Assembly: GCA_011947345.1 (NCBI GenBank)
Contig: JAAVTG010000523.1
Location: 395,147-459,146, forward strand
Direction of reading: 5' to 3'
Length of the DNA: 64,000 bases
From: Phytophthora quininea
Lineage: Eukaryota > Oomycota > Peronosporomycetes > Peronosporales > Peronosporaceae
Shown piece after piece: positions 45,739 through 56,639 of the stretch (its first letter is position 1; each line of letters begins with the position of its first letter). The translations under genes and the position numbers were made by a program. The notes beneath the pieces were generated by a model. That model had not been told where the DNA came from. It saw only the letters and a list, made by a program, of their open reading frames with translations, and ran no database searches.

Positions 45739-46500
45739 TTACTGACATGAACAGTGGAAATGACGACATAATCTGCCGGTAGTTACTGGGGTGTTGGTAG
45801 GGATAAAAAGTGGCGACAGTGATGTGGAGTCGCGTGCGAATTTTTCAAAGTGAATTGGTGAAGCGTTAGTTGCGGCGACGTGCCGGGTCTTGAATGGATT
45901 TGAGGCGATCTTCGCCAAGGTGAGATCACCAAAGATGCCATCCGGATTGTCGCTGATGGCCAAGGCTAGCTTGTCGCCTTTGTGAGCTCCAGCAGCAGCA
46001 CGTCACCTTCAAGTGGGGTTATGTTGCGCCGAATACTTCCTGTCTGCAGCTTCGTGTGGACAAGGCCCTCGCCTAAGTCTCGGTGTTGCCATTCGCCGTC
46101 GTCGTGCTCCATGAAGTAATCCAACGAATTCTTGAAAACCTGCGTCAAGCAAAAGGGCAGTCGTGAAAGACACCTCTCGGTTCGTAGATCCATGGCACGC
46201 ACCGCGGCATAGTCGGTGACGTCAGCATCCCCAAGACGGTTTGTGTTCGACAGATACTCTGCTTCGTCCAGGTTGTTCGTGCACCTGTGCTGGCACTTCT
46301 CATCAGTCTTCAAGTTCATTGTGCACCACAGCAGCAGCATCTTGGCGTTGCTTCTGGCTCTCTTGGTCTTCCAGCCAAATTCGGAGCTTGCCTGCACTGC
46401 TCAAAATCGGGTGCGGGTAGAGGGCAAACGCGGTTACTCCGCACAGAGTTAACTCGGATATGATAGATTCTCTCGTGCAGCAAATTCCCAAGTGAGTGGA
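45739..46500 (-). pseudogene. Coiled-coil/beta-rich family, copy A, internally deleted
   Basis: Minus-strand blocks are SSAGKLRIWLEDQESQKQ near 46,380, then EAEYLSNTNRLGDADVTDYAAV before an intron (about 46,201-46,137, GTGCGT...CAG). Next come VFKNSLDYFMEHDD and IRRNITPLEGDVLLLEL. The frame then jumps near 45,975 straight to GDKLALAISDNPDGIFGDLTLAKI, which equals the C-terminal end of copies B and C. The coil and most of the beta-rich domain are therefore missing. A frame change near 46,330 is also present. The family is not one I can name; the function is unknown. Confidence 0.6.
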
Positions 46501-46618
46501 GAAAGATGGATATTTGTTGCCAATATTACACGGAATTCCCTGTTTCACGATTAACAGGTTAGCAAAACAATTGGGAACTTGATTTCAATGTTACCCGACT
46601 TCAACGACTCCGGTGACT

Positions 46619-47600
46619 TTACTCTCCGATCTTGGCCATCGAGATGGTGGCACAGTCAACGACGCCGTGCTTATCGGTGACAGCAGCAGCGAGCTCGTCG
46701 TCCTTACAAAACTGCTGGATGGTCACGATGGAGGCACTGGTCTTACGCAGGCCGACAACTCGCTCACGATCAGTAAACTCATTGCTTTTCAGCAGCTCGA
46801 CGTGTCCGCAGCTTGATCGTGGCGTCAAGAAGACCCGCGCCGTATAACGTACCACCCGGACATCAGCAGACGTACTTCGTATCCTCCATGTGAAAGCAGC
46901 AAGCTGTTGTTTGCCTTACCATTGAAGCGGATCCGCTTGTTTTGATCCACTTCTGCCGGGACGGCGGAATCCGTCTTCAGGAACACAAACTCGCTCCAGA
47001 ATCTGTCGGGTTGGGGGATCCTGGCCATCGCTTGCATTTTTGCATTTTCTCGTCGACATCCCGGAGTCTGGCCTCCATGATGTCGATATGTTCAAGCGAA
47101 ATGGGGTTAAGACGGAACGTGTAGCTGGCGGTCCAAGCCGATCCAAGCACGCGAACCTTCACGGACAGTCGCAGCTCTAAAATGTCTCCTTCAAGCGGAG
47201 TCAAGGTGCGGCGGATCTTCCCTGGCTATGTCGGTTTGGGAGTATCAACCTTCTCCTCGTTGGCATCATCGGCGTGCATCAAGTAGTCCAAGAAGTTTTT
47301 GAAAACCTGGTTCGACATACAACGATCAGTCTCTATGCAAAGAATTCTCTACAGCACAACTTTACTGTGGTGAAGTCATTGAGATTAGCGCTAGCGATTC
47401 GGTTGGTGCTCGTCAGGTAGTTGGTGTCATCCAGGTATCCAGTGTGCCTACAACCAAGAACGGGTGCTCGCAAAGTTAGCTCGCACAGCACCAAGTACTC
47501 GCGCATGATTTGCCATTGTTTCTTGCTCTTGCGGTCCTCCATCCAAATATTAAGTTTGTCGGCGTTGCATGAAATGGAGTAAGAGGTATGTCGGCGGCGA
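46619..47600 (-). pseudogene. Coiled-coil/beta-rich family, copy B
   Basis: The most complete copy. Blocks on the minus strand are SYSISCNADKLNIWMEDRKSK near 47,560, then DDTNYLTSTNRIASANLNDFTTV, then an intron ending CAG near 47,312. Next are VFKNFLDYLMHADD, TLTPLEGDILELRLSVKV and GSAWTASYTFRLNPISLEHID, followed by a coil (IMEARLRDVDEKMQK). The C-terminal part is rich in beta strands: NSLLLSHGGYEVRLLMSGWYVI near 46,880, then VGLRKTSASIVTIQQF and DDELAAAVTDKHG near 46,650. N-domain, coil, then a beta-rich end with G-Y-Y/W-V motifs recalls C1q/TNF-like jelly rolls; that is inference only. A stop near 47,230 and frame changes near 47,040 and 46,850 break it. Confidence 0.6.
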
Positions 47601-47689
47601 CGGAGGCGCGAAAGCAGTCACTCCGCGTTGAATGATCTCCACCATGCTGTCCTGTCGGTAGATGCAAAAGCGCTGCCAGCCTCACGGGA

Positions 47690-48115
47690 GATGACGCAAC
47701 GAATATGGGACGGACATCAACGATGTCGACCCAACATGGCAGTTAATAGCGTTAAGATTCAGTGCCGTTATCGCAAGCTCACCAGTGACCATTTTTGAGA
47801 GCCAAGGTGCAAGCCAGACGTGGATGCACATAGGAGTGCAGCGACATCATGGTGACTCCCCAGTGCCACATTCATGATTAACCAGGTGCGATAGCCGACT
47901 GCCACTGCTCACTTCTCAATTTGTTTCCTAGCTCTACAACATCTATGCACCCCCAATGGTCATGAAGACCACGTTGAAAGAAGTCAAATCGTCAGTGCAT
48001 TCACTTTTGTTTTACCCTTGCACGACAATACGATATCAAGCAACTCCATAGTGTCCCCTCTTGACTTGGATTCTTTACAAACACAGAAAACGAATTCCAC
48101 AAACAACTCCCGACG
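47690..48115. other. No recognisable gene
   Basis: Spacer between family copies B and C. Only short frames occur, none with family blocks. Confidence 0.4.
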
Positions 48116-48122
48116 ACGTGAC

Positions 48123-49000
48123 TCACATTCCAGTCTTTGCTGCGGTGATACCATCAAAAATGGCCTCACCTGGGGCGTTGGTGATAGCCACAGTTAAAAC
48201 ATCGTCCTTGAAAATGTAGTAGGTATCCGCGATGGACACGCTCGTTTGCTGCTTGCAAACGAAGACAACATGGTCGCTCTCCAAACAGTCGCCGTTCCGG
48301 TCCAGTCGAACCACTCCTCCACTTTTCTTGGGTTTCAAACACACCTTCGTGTTGACAGCATAATACCCAGAGACGAGAAAGCGTATCCCAAAACAGTCGT
48401 TGGCCAGCTCAAAGCCATCGTCGTCATATCTTTCCAGCAAAGGTGGCCTTTGAAGTTAAGTAGCTCCAGATCGACCGCATCCACTGAAAGGTACAGCATT
48501 TCCTGTCTTTTCAGCTGGTTTTCGACATCCCGCAGCTGGTTCTGGAGATTTAGGACTTTGGCCTCCAACATGTCAATTCTCTCTAATGAAATCGGTTGCA
48601 GTTGGAATTGATACGTCGCCGACCAGGCAGACTCAAACACTCAGATCTTTACAGACAGCTCCAAGAGCAATGCGTTATTGTCTAATGGTGTTAATTTTCT
48701 TGGGAGAGGCCCCTGCTTCAATGCCACTCGATTGAGACGTTGACCCCGCGGATCTCGCAGTTGATCTTCGTCGTCGTCACTCTCCTCCAACTGCTGCATT
48801 GTATCGTCCAGCGAGTTCTTGAAAACCTGAAGGTGATTTTCAAAACAAAAAATCATATATATATTGTAAAATACAGTAGAGTTTGACTCGATCAATCTGA
48901 ACGTATCCCACCACGTCGGCAGTTGGGATGGTGTTGGCGCTCGTCAGATATGCGTCCTTTCCAGGATGTTGGTGCTACTATCGTAGAAAAGAAAAAAATA
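48123..49000 (-). pseudogene. Coiled-coil/beta-rich family, copy C
   Basis: Blocks on the minus strand are AYLTSANTIPTADVV near 48,930, then after an intron VFKNSLDDTMQQLEESDDDEDQ near 48,810, then LTPLDNNALLLELSVKI. An in-frame TGA follows at about 48,640, where copy B has an Arg codon. Then come ESAWSATYQFQLQPISLERID and a coil (MLEAKVLNLQNQLRDVENQL). The C-terminal beta-rich part (48,440-48,123) has CFGIRFLVSGYYAVNTKVCL and DDVLTVAITNAPGE and is open to its stop. A frame change near 48,435 separates coil and C-terminus. The N-terminal WMEDRK part is not seen. Confidence 0.6.
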
Positions 49001-49047
49001 AATAAAACAATATGTAATGTTGAAGTTGGTGTAGCCATATCAAGATG

Positions 49048-51893
49048 TCATTGCTGTTGGCGTGCGATCCAACTTCTCGCAAGCGTCCTCAAACCGTAGG
49101 CGATCTCCGGTGCATGTGGTCGGTCATCAGCATTCACCGACAAGCATCGATCTGCCAGTTCTCGAAGACCGGTGGGACAACCTCCACCGAAACGAGGACG
49201 CAGCGTCCCCATCGCCACCTTCTGCAGAATCGCCACGTCCGACAACGGACTCCCGTCGGAGCTGCACTCTCCGTCGTACGGAAGCGCGTGAGTGTCGAGT
49301 TCGGACAACACCACACCGAAGCTGAAAATGTCGGCGGATGGACCGTAGCTCCTGCTGCTGAGCACTTCGGGTGCTAGCCACCGAGCCGTCCCACCCCTCT
49401 CGTCATCGTGTCCTCCAACGACTTGTATCGAGACGACCCAAAGTCTGTCAGTTTGGCACGCAGTTCACCTGACACGTCCGCTTCTTCGTCCGACAGAGTC
49501 GACAACAAAACATTTCGAGACTTGAGGTCGCGGTGCACCACCGGCGGATCGAACGAGTGCACGTACACGAGAGCGTCGATGACGTCGGTCGCGATTCTCA
49601 CTTTCTGGGGCGTCCACTCTCTCGGCGTCGACGCATCAACCAGGTAGTCTCGCAGATCTCCACCTTCCATGTACTCGAACAGAGCCTGCAGGTCGGTGGC
49701 AACCGTCCACGCAGCCCCGATGAGTCTGACGATGTTCGGGTGGTCGAACTTGGCCACCAACTTGATCTCGTCTGCGAACGCTCGGTTGGTGTCTTTTGTG
49801 GTGTGGTCTTTTCGGAGTCTCTTTGCTGCACAGAGCTGTGAGTCGCGATACTTGACGAGCCAAACGTCTCCCCATGCTCCACTTTCAATTTTTTTGACGT
49901 CTTGAATATCTTCTGGTCGTAGTAATAATTGCAACATTTCGTCGTCTCTCCACAGCAAGATGGTGTCAGAGTCGTCGCTGGGATATTGGTTACGACGGTA
50001 TTTCATTCTCCACACGAAAACAGCAACAACGACCACCACAATCAGCACCCCCACCAGTACACCAACTATCAATCCCGTTCTGGTCTCGTTGCTGGACGTA
50101 TCGCTGGCGTTGGGCGTAGTAGATGATGAGGCACTGTTGATGAAGTCTCCGACGCAGACTGCTACGTGAAATCGGGCGTCATATATGTTTGTTACCGTGA
50201 TGTTCTTCGGTGAACCTTCGCAACTGGCTTGTATGTCAAAGTCGTCCTGACTCGCGTACAATGTCGTCAGGTTGGTCAAGAAGTCAAACTGTGTTTGGTT
50301 GATCCGTGTCGATAATTTCCGCTTGCCATCCCGCAAATCTCTAAAAGCAATGAGAATGAGTTTGCAAGGTAGTACAGAACTTATCAACGTACAACTCGGA
50401 GAGGTGGGACAGCTCGTAAATCGCGGTCGGAATCTTGCTCAGATTGTGGTTCCTCAGGTATCTGTGTCGTTAAAATTTAATCCAGTGAAGTATTACACAT
50501 CCCCAGCGTTTCAATCGCCAACTTACAAAGAACCGAGCATTGGCAGAACAGCTTCAAACGACTCGATCCCATTTCCGTTGAGACTTCTAATCATTCAGCA
50601 AGTTGTTAGTATAGCGAGTTTAAAGCGAACGAACCGTCGATTGAAGCTCACAGGATGTCAAGATTCTTCCAGTAGAAGGAAGAATTGACTGCATGGATAG
50701 CGTTTCCATCTAGGTCACTGCGTATCACGACACAGTGTTAACGAAGCACTCAAGTACCTAGTGCATACAAGAACACTAGAGACTTACATATTTGTTAACT
50801 TCTGGTTGTTGACCAAAACCTTCGGGATTGCTGTTAACGCGTTATTGGACAAGGTCCTGCCATCAAATTAGCTCTTAGCGTTCGTGTGCAATTTCAACAC
50901 AAAATGGCAAATACGAACACGCTTTCTAAGTTGTTGAAAAAATTGCCTTCGAAACTGGCGAGGTTATTGTCTTTCAAGTCTCTGTAGAAAGGAGAAACAA
51001 AAAAACAAAATTGTCAGCCCAAGAAAGGAGTATCGCTGTTGTCGCCTTACAGATTTGTCACGGAGAAGAGCGTGGATTCGTTCTCGACGCGGGTGAGGTA
51101 GTTTCCGTTCAAATCGCTACCATATCAAGTTAGATATCATTCGGAATACCAACGCACAATAGCTAGCAACAGACAGAAAGTAGAGCGGGCCCATATCGCT
51201 GAGCTGAGAAGGAAATTCAGTCAGCAAACAGTTGGAAAGAACCACATTGGACAGGTTGGACGGCAGCATAGACGCGAGGTTGTCCACAGCTTCACCAAGA
51301 TTGATGCTCGCCAAAGTCACGATGGTGACTTGTTCCTGGGAAGATATGAGGTCGGAGCCGAAGCTGACGTTCACGACCTTCCCTTGACATAATCGTTACC
51401 GCCCTCGTTGCCCCTGCAATAGATCTAAGCACCGCAAAATAAAAAAAAGTTAACTCTCGACCACCACGATGGACTCGCCCTCACAGTTCGGTCACGTTGG
51501 AGCTGAGCGTGAGCGGCCCGACTGCCGAGACGTTGTCGTTGGACACTTCTGCGCCGTAGCTGACGGCCGCCACTTCGACGTCGTAGTTGGAGTCGGTTTT
51601 CTCGCCTCGACCTCTTCGTTGCTCTGGTACTCGCCGAAGCCGATAGTCACGGCCACGGTGAAGTCGGCTGCGTGAAAGCACAGGTACTGGCACGTGTCCT
51701 GGCCGTCGGTCACACAGTTGGTGCAGTCGGCAGCAGCATCGAAGACGACGCAGACGTCGCAGAGACCGCCGCAGTCGGATGTGATCTCATGTTGCACATG
51801 TTGCACAGTCGAACAGGACCCCGAGCTCTGGGAGGACGTCGGGACTAGCAACAGCACACCCGTGAGCACAGTCATCAGGAAGGCGAGCAACAT
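49048..51893 (-). pseudogene. LRR receptor-like kinase (TKL type), minus-strand twin
   Basis: The start at 51,893 gives a hydrophobic leader (MLLAFLMTVLTGVLLLV), then a Cys-rich ectodomain (CGGLCDVCVVFDAAADCTNC). About six LRR exons follow, one repeat each, with short introns: DLNGNYLTRVENES near 51,100, DLKDNNLASFEGNFF near 50,960, LSNNALTAIPK near 50,850, DLDGNAIHAVNSSF near 50,690, LNGNGIESFEAV near 50,560 and YLRNHNLSKIP near 50,450. The frame 50,387-49,374 has a TM helix (GLIVGVLVGVLIVVVVVAVF) and kinase motifs: GAWGDVW Gly loop, AAKRL lysine, HRDLKSRN, DFGSSRY. After a base loss near 49,390, WLAPEV and the C-lobe finish at 49,048. A one-base deletion near 51,600 and a shared stop near 51,486 also break it. 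Likely a cell-surface signalling receptor, ligand unknown. Confidence 0.82.
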
Positions 51894-52120
51894 GCTGTCG
51901 ACGCCTTCTCCGCTGTCGAGAATCCTCTTGAATGCAAAGACAAGTGTCCACTGCACCTAGACACCTGGGGACGTCCGCCTCGATACCTACATGAAGCTAC
52001 CAGTGTTTGGGTTCACGCCACAGATTCATTGCTTGGAAACGCCCCACAGGTTTTGGGCGATGTAGCTACGTGGGGGGTCGATTGGAAATTGGCAGTTTGA
52101 GTTCTTAGCCAAAGAGCAAA
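51894..52120. promoter_or_regulatory. Shared divergent promoter region of the two receptor kinases
   Basis: Only about 227 bases separate the two start codons of the head-to-head pair, so both promoters must lie here or overlap the 5' ends. No clear motif was found. Inferred from layout. Confidence 0.4.
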
Positions 52121-54986
52121 ATGCGTCGGTGGTGGTTAGTCGGCATAGCGCTGGTGATTGCAGCTTCCGCATCCCCAGTGTCCTCCCAGAGCTCGGGGTC
52201 CTGTTCGACTGTGCAACATGAGATCACATCCGACTGCGGCGGTCTCTGCGACGTCTGCGTCGTCTTCGATGCTGCTGCCGACTGCACCAACTGTGTGACC
52301 GACGGCCAGGACACGTGCCAGTACCTGTGCTTTCACGCAGCCGACTTCACCGTGGCCGTGACTATCGGCTTCGGCGAGTACCAGAGCAACGAAGAGGTCG
52401 AGGCGAGAAAAACCGACTCCAACTACGACGTCGAAGTGGCGGCCGTCAGCTACGGCGCAGAAGTATCCAACGACAACGTCTCAGTGGTCGGGCCGCTCAC
52501 GCTCAGCTCCAACGTGACCGAACTGTGAGGGCGAGTCCATCGTGGTGGTGGTCAACTAATCCTTCATTTTTACGTTTGCGGTGCTTAGAGTCATAGCTGG
52601 AGGCAACAAGGACGTCAACTACGTCAAGGGAAGGTCGTGAGCGTTAACTTCGACTCCGACTTCAACTCTTCCCTGCTCGTTGTGATTTTGGCGAGCATCA
52701 ATCTTGGCGACACTGTGGACAAGATTTCTTCCTTGGTACCTCCAGCTGTCTGGAGGCTAGAACTTCCCAACTGCCTCCTGACGCAGTTTCCGAGCAATGT
52801 CAACAACATGTCTTCTCTTACTATGCTGTCAGCATCTCTGGAAGCTGGGGATACGTACTGGAAACTCACTGGGTTTTGCTTTCTTGTGGTTAGCAACTTG
52901 ACCGGAAATTACATCACGAACATCGACAGCGTTGAGAACTCTTTCATAACTGACTTGTGAGATCCCAAAGCTCGTTTGTGCTGTATGGTACTGACTTGTT
53001 GGTGGCTTATTGCTCCAGGTATCTTGCGGATAACAACATCACCAGCTTTGACGGCTCGCTTTTCAGCAAATTGTACATTCTGTAAGTGGTGCTTTTGTTC
53101 GCAGCTCTATCAGGAATGTGGTCACTTCAAAGCTTCTCTATAACGTGCCATCAGATCACTAAACAACAACGCGTTGACGGCGATCCCAAAATCTCTGCCC
53201 AACATCTTGACGTTAGTCCAACTGTACGTTGCTGGTGTTGCGTGCTCTAGTACCTGTTTCGATAACGATTTTAGCTATGAACAGCTACTTGGACGGAAAC
53301 TTTATTCGTTCAGTTGAGGCCACTATCTCTTCTCAAAGTCTTCAAATTCTGTACGTCCGTTGGTACGTTCTCAAGGCAAATGACTGGGCTGATTAGAGTA
53401 TATCTGCAGGAGTCTTCGCAACAATAGCGTCGAGACGTTTGAAGCTGTTTTCCCGCAGCTGGATAGCTTGTGCGTCCAGACATAAAAACTTCTTGATTTT
53501 CACTGCTATCTGACAGTAAACAGTATCTAAGGTATTTGATGTTGTGCGCAGGTACTTCGGATACCACAATTTCAGCAAAATCCCCGACAGAATTTATGAA
53601 CAGTCCGATCTCAGGGTCCTGTACGTCTTATGGAGGAATTTTCAGCGTTGGTAAATTATTTATGTGTCCTGCAACGAACAGGGAAATACAGCATGGAGAG
53701 CAGAAAGTCTCGTCACGGATCAATCAGACACAGTTTGGATTCCTCTACAATCTCGGCACATTTTACGTGACTCAGGATGATTTGGACAGTACCGAAAGTT
53801 GTGAAGGTTCGCTGTCGAACTTGACAGGAACCAGTCTTGACGACAATACTGTCGCCAACGTGACATTCTGTGTTGTTGCCGCTGAGAGCGGATCCTCTTC
53901 GTCAGCTCAAACACCGTCGCAAGCCGCCAGTAGCAGTGGAGAATCATCTGTCAGCAGTACTGGCGTTAAACCAGGACTGGTCGCTGGTGTCGTTGCCGGT
54001 GCGGTGGTCATCTTACTTGTCGGCGTGTATCTGTGGCGTAAGAATATTTCAAAGTCTCGAATGGCCGATCAGGATGCCAACAGTGTCCCGCTCTGGAAAG
54101 ACAACGATATGCTGAAACTTTTACTACGACCAGAAGATATTCAAGACGTCAAAAAATTGGAAGCGGAGCATGGGGAGACGTTTGGCTCGTCAAGTATCGC
54201 GACTCACAGCTCTGTGCAGCAAAGAGACTCCGAAAAGACCATACCACAAAAGACACCAACCGAGCGTTCGCAGACGAGATCAAGTTGGTGGCCAAATTCG
54301 ACCACCCGAACATCGTCAGACTCATCGGGGCTGCGTGGACGGTTGCCACCGACCTGCAGGCTCTGTTCGAGTACATGGAAGGTGGAGATCTGCGAGACTA
54401 CCTGGTTGATGCGTCGACGCCGAGAGAGTGGACGCCCCAGAAAGTGAGAATCGCGACCGACGTCATCGACGCTCTCGTGTACGTGCACTCGTTCGATCCG
54501 CCGGTGGTGCACCGCGACCTCAAGTCTCGAAATGTTTTGTTGTCGACTCTGTCGGACGAAGAAGCGATCGTGTCAGGTGAACTGCGTGCCAAACTGACAG
54601 ACTTTGGGTCGTCTCGATACAAGTCGTTGGAGGACACGATGACGAGAGGGGTGGGGACGGCTCGGTGGCTAGCACCCGAAGTGCTCAGCAGCAGGAGCTA
54701 CGGTCCATCCGCCGACATTTTCAGCTTCGGTGTGGTGTTGTCCGAACTCGACACTCACGCGCTTCCGTACGACGGAGAGTGCAGCTCCGACGGGAGTCCG
54801 TTGTCGGACGTGGCGATTCTGCAGAAGGTGGCGATGGGGACGCTGCGTCCTCGTTTCGGCGTAGGTTGTCCCATCGGTCTTCGAGAACTGGCAGATCGAT
54901 GCTTGTCGGTGAATGCTGATGACCGACCACATGCACCGGAGATCGCCTACGCATTAAGAACAATGGCAAGAGGTTTGGACCGGTAG
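52121..54986 (+). pseudogene. LRR receptor-like kinase (TKL type), plus-strand twin
   Basis: Signal peptide MRRWWLVGIALVIAASAS, then the same Cys-rich ectodomain as the minus twin, open to a stop at 52,526-52,528. Next come LRR exons: SLTMLS near 52,820, NLTGNYITNIDSVENS near 52,900, YLADNNITSFDGSLF near 53,030, SLNNNALTAIPKSLP near 53,165 and SLRNNSVETFEAVFP near 53,420. After YFGYHNFSKIPDRIYE near 53,560 there is a TM helix (LVAGVVAGAVVILLVGVYLW near 54,000). The kinase Gly loop is lost to a one-base deletion near 54,160, and from 54,285 the frame is open to the stop at 54,986 with HRDLKSRN, DFGSSRYKS, WLAPEV and a full C-lobe. Kinase parts of both twins are almost identical, while the LRR exons differ. 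Same inferred role as the twin. Confidence 0.83.
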
Positions 54987-55072
54987 ATTAACGAATACTA
55001 TCGTGGATCAGGTTTGATTTCTTAATCAATTTCCGCTGCAGGTTTCTCGTGGCGATCAAGTCGAAACTCAAC

Positions 55073-55780
55073 TCAACTGCGCTTCCTCTTCTGTCTCTGC
55101 TTGAGTACCTTTAGTTCTTCCTTGACGTCACGAAGCTGCGCCTCCAGGATGTCGGCCCTCTCAAGCGCCACCGGCTCGAGTTGGAACGCGTACTTGAGGG
55201 TCCAATCCAACGAATTTGCTTTTACCGTCACAAGCAGCTCCATTCGCAGTGCTTCGTTCTCTGCTGGAATCAACTTGCGTGGCATCTTGCCTCCTCGCAC
55301 TTTGATCATCATGCGTTCCTTGCATCGATTGAAATGGTCGACCTCATTGTCTGAGTCCTCACTGGAAGATGATTCCAAATCGGAAGCAGAGTCCGAGTCG
55401 CTGCTGTCATTCATCAAGTCGTCCAGAACACTCGCAAAATGCTGAATATATACGTTTAAGTTCTTCGAAATATGACAAAAAGGAGACGAAATCGTACCGT
55501 GACGTATTGATCCAAAGTCGCGTTCGCCATGACGTTGCTTTGGGTCACGAAATCTTCTTCTCCATCCAGGAGGAAAGCCTGAAGCGCAAAATGTATTAGA
55601 AGGAGAAGACGATAGTAATCCAGCAGATTTGGTTTTATCCGCACCACTGCTTCTAGCTTTTCGATCCTCTAGCCAAAAGCTCAGCGTCTTCGCTTTGGCT
55701 GAGATCGAATACGAAAACATGCGAGGCGGGGACGGGAACATCGTCACGCCACTGCTAACTTTTTCGGTAGACGTCATACT
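55073..55780 (-). pseudogene. Coiled-coil/beta-rich family, copy D, lacking the C-terminal domain
   Basis: Minus-strand blocks are SYSISAKAKTLSFWLEDRKAR near 55,680, then in another frame EEDFVTQSNVMANATLDQYVTV. An intron of about 55 bp (GTACGA...CAG, near 55,498-55,444) sits at the same place as in copies A-C. Next is HFASVLDDLMNDSSDSDSAS, an acidic stretch, then MPRKLIPAENEALRMELLV, DWTLKYAFQLEPVALERAD and a coil (LEAQLRDVKEELKVLKQ) ending KRKRS at 55,073. The beta-rich C-terminal part is absent. One frame change near 55,640 is the only break, so it may be functional if that is an error. Confidence 0.6.
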
Positions 55781-55873
55781 GGAAGGTGGCTCCTCTTTCC
55801 CTCGATATTTCTCGACTGAGGAAACTCAAACGACCTTAACCGGAAAAAATATTTAGACGGGAAATACTCGCGA

Positions 55874-56248
55874 TTGATTGATGTTATCACCCTGAACTCA
55901 TTCATAACCAAACTTTTCAAAGCCCGGAATGCTCAATATGAAAAACGCAAAAACTTAGCGTTGCTCTACTGTAGATCTTCAGGAAATCGCTTGACTTGCC
56001 ACTACACGAAATACGTCGAACGTGCGAAGCAGGACGGCGTCGCGCAGCTGCTTATTGAATCCAACGGTGTTTCGTGGAAGCTTCGCCTGGGCCCGAAAGT
56101 TTCCGGAATCTCAGTGCAATCAAATGTAGAGGAAAGAGTCGCCGCTCTGAAGTCCAAGCTTCGCGAATTGCAAGACAAAACATCTTCAGATACTTTTAAG
56201 GTAGCTGGCGACGACGGCGTTATTGAGATACGTCGTGGTGGCGTGTAG
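55874..56248 (+). CDS. Small unnamed protein, possibly a remote relative of the coiled-coil/beta-rich family
   Basis: Open frame of 124 residues with a basic start, then GVAQLLIESNGVSWKLRLGPKV and a short coil (NVEERVAALKSKLRELQDK), ending IEIRRGGV. The order 'beta-rich block, W, coil' resembles the middle of the copies next door and it diverges from copy D. The similarity is weak and I do not know the function. Codon pattern looks coding. Start at the first Met is tentative. Confidence 0.45.
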   Translation: MIDVITLNSFITKLFKARNAQYEKRKNLALLYCRSSGNRLTCHYTKYVERAKQDGVAQLLIESNGVSWKLRLGPKVSGISVQSNVEERVAALKSKLRELQDKTSSDTFKVAGDDGVIEIRRGGV

Positions 56249-56249
56249 C

Positions 56250-56630
56250 ACGTCAGCGTCGTCCTCAACCACACTCCAGCAAAGGGCTTAACGGAGTGAA
56301 CGGAGTTGCGGAAAGGCTCTGCGCGTATCCTAATGGTGTACTGCAGCTATTGAAGAGGAAGCAATGCTTCGACAACACGCAGCTGCACCACTCGCTTCGA
56401 CAAGAACGAAATAGTTACGGCTGTAAGTGACGCCAAACTCACTGATACGTCGTCTCTGACAATGGTGAGGATCGGGAACTGACGTATGTTGCTGCGCGGC
56501 TGAATACAGTGTGCATACTTCAGAAATGCTTTAGTAATGTGTTTTTATCGATGCACCAACAAGATGAGTCAGCAAGACCCTCGAAAAACACTGCCGCACC
56601 CTCGAAAAACAACCGACCGACCAGCCGAAC
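56250..56630. other. Intergenic region before the first sugar transporter
   Basis: Contains a short tandem word (ACCCTCGAAAAAC, at about 56,578 and 56,600) just before transporter coding. The same kind of word recurs after the gene at 58,235-58,270. No other feature seen. Confidence 0.4.
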
Positions 56631-56639
56631 AGCAACCAC

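Noticed and set aside
48123..48440. Separate small gene
   Set aside because: Its sequence is the C-terminal part of family copy C, as shown by alignment with copy B; listed there.
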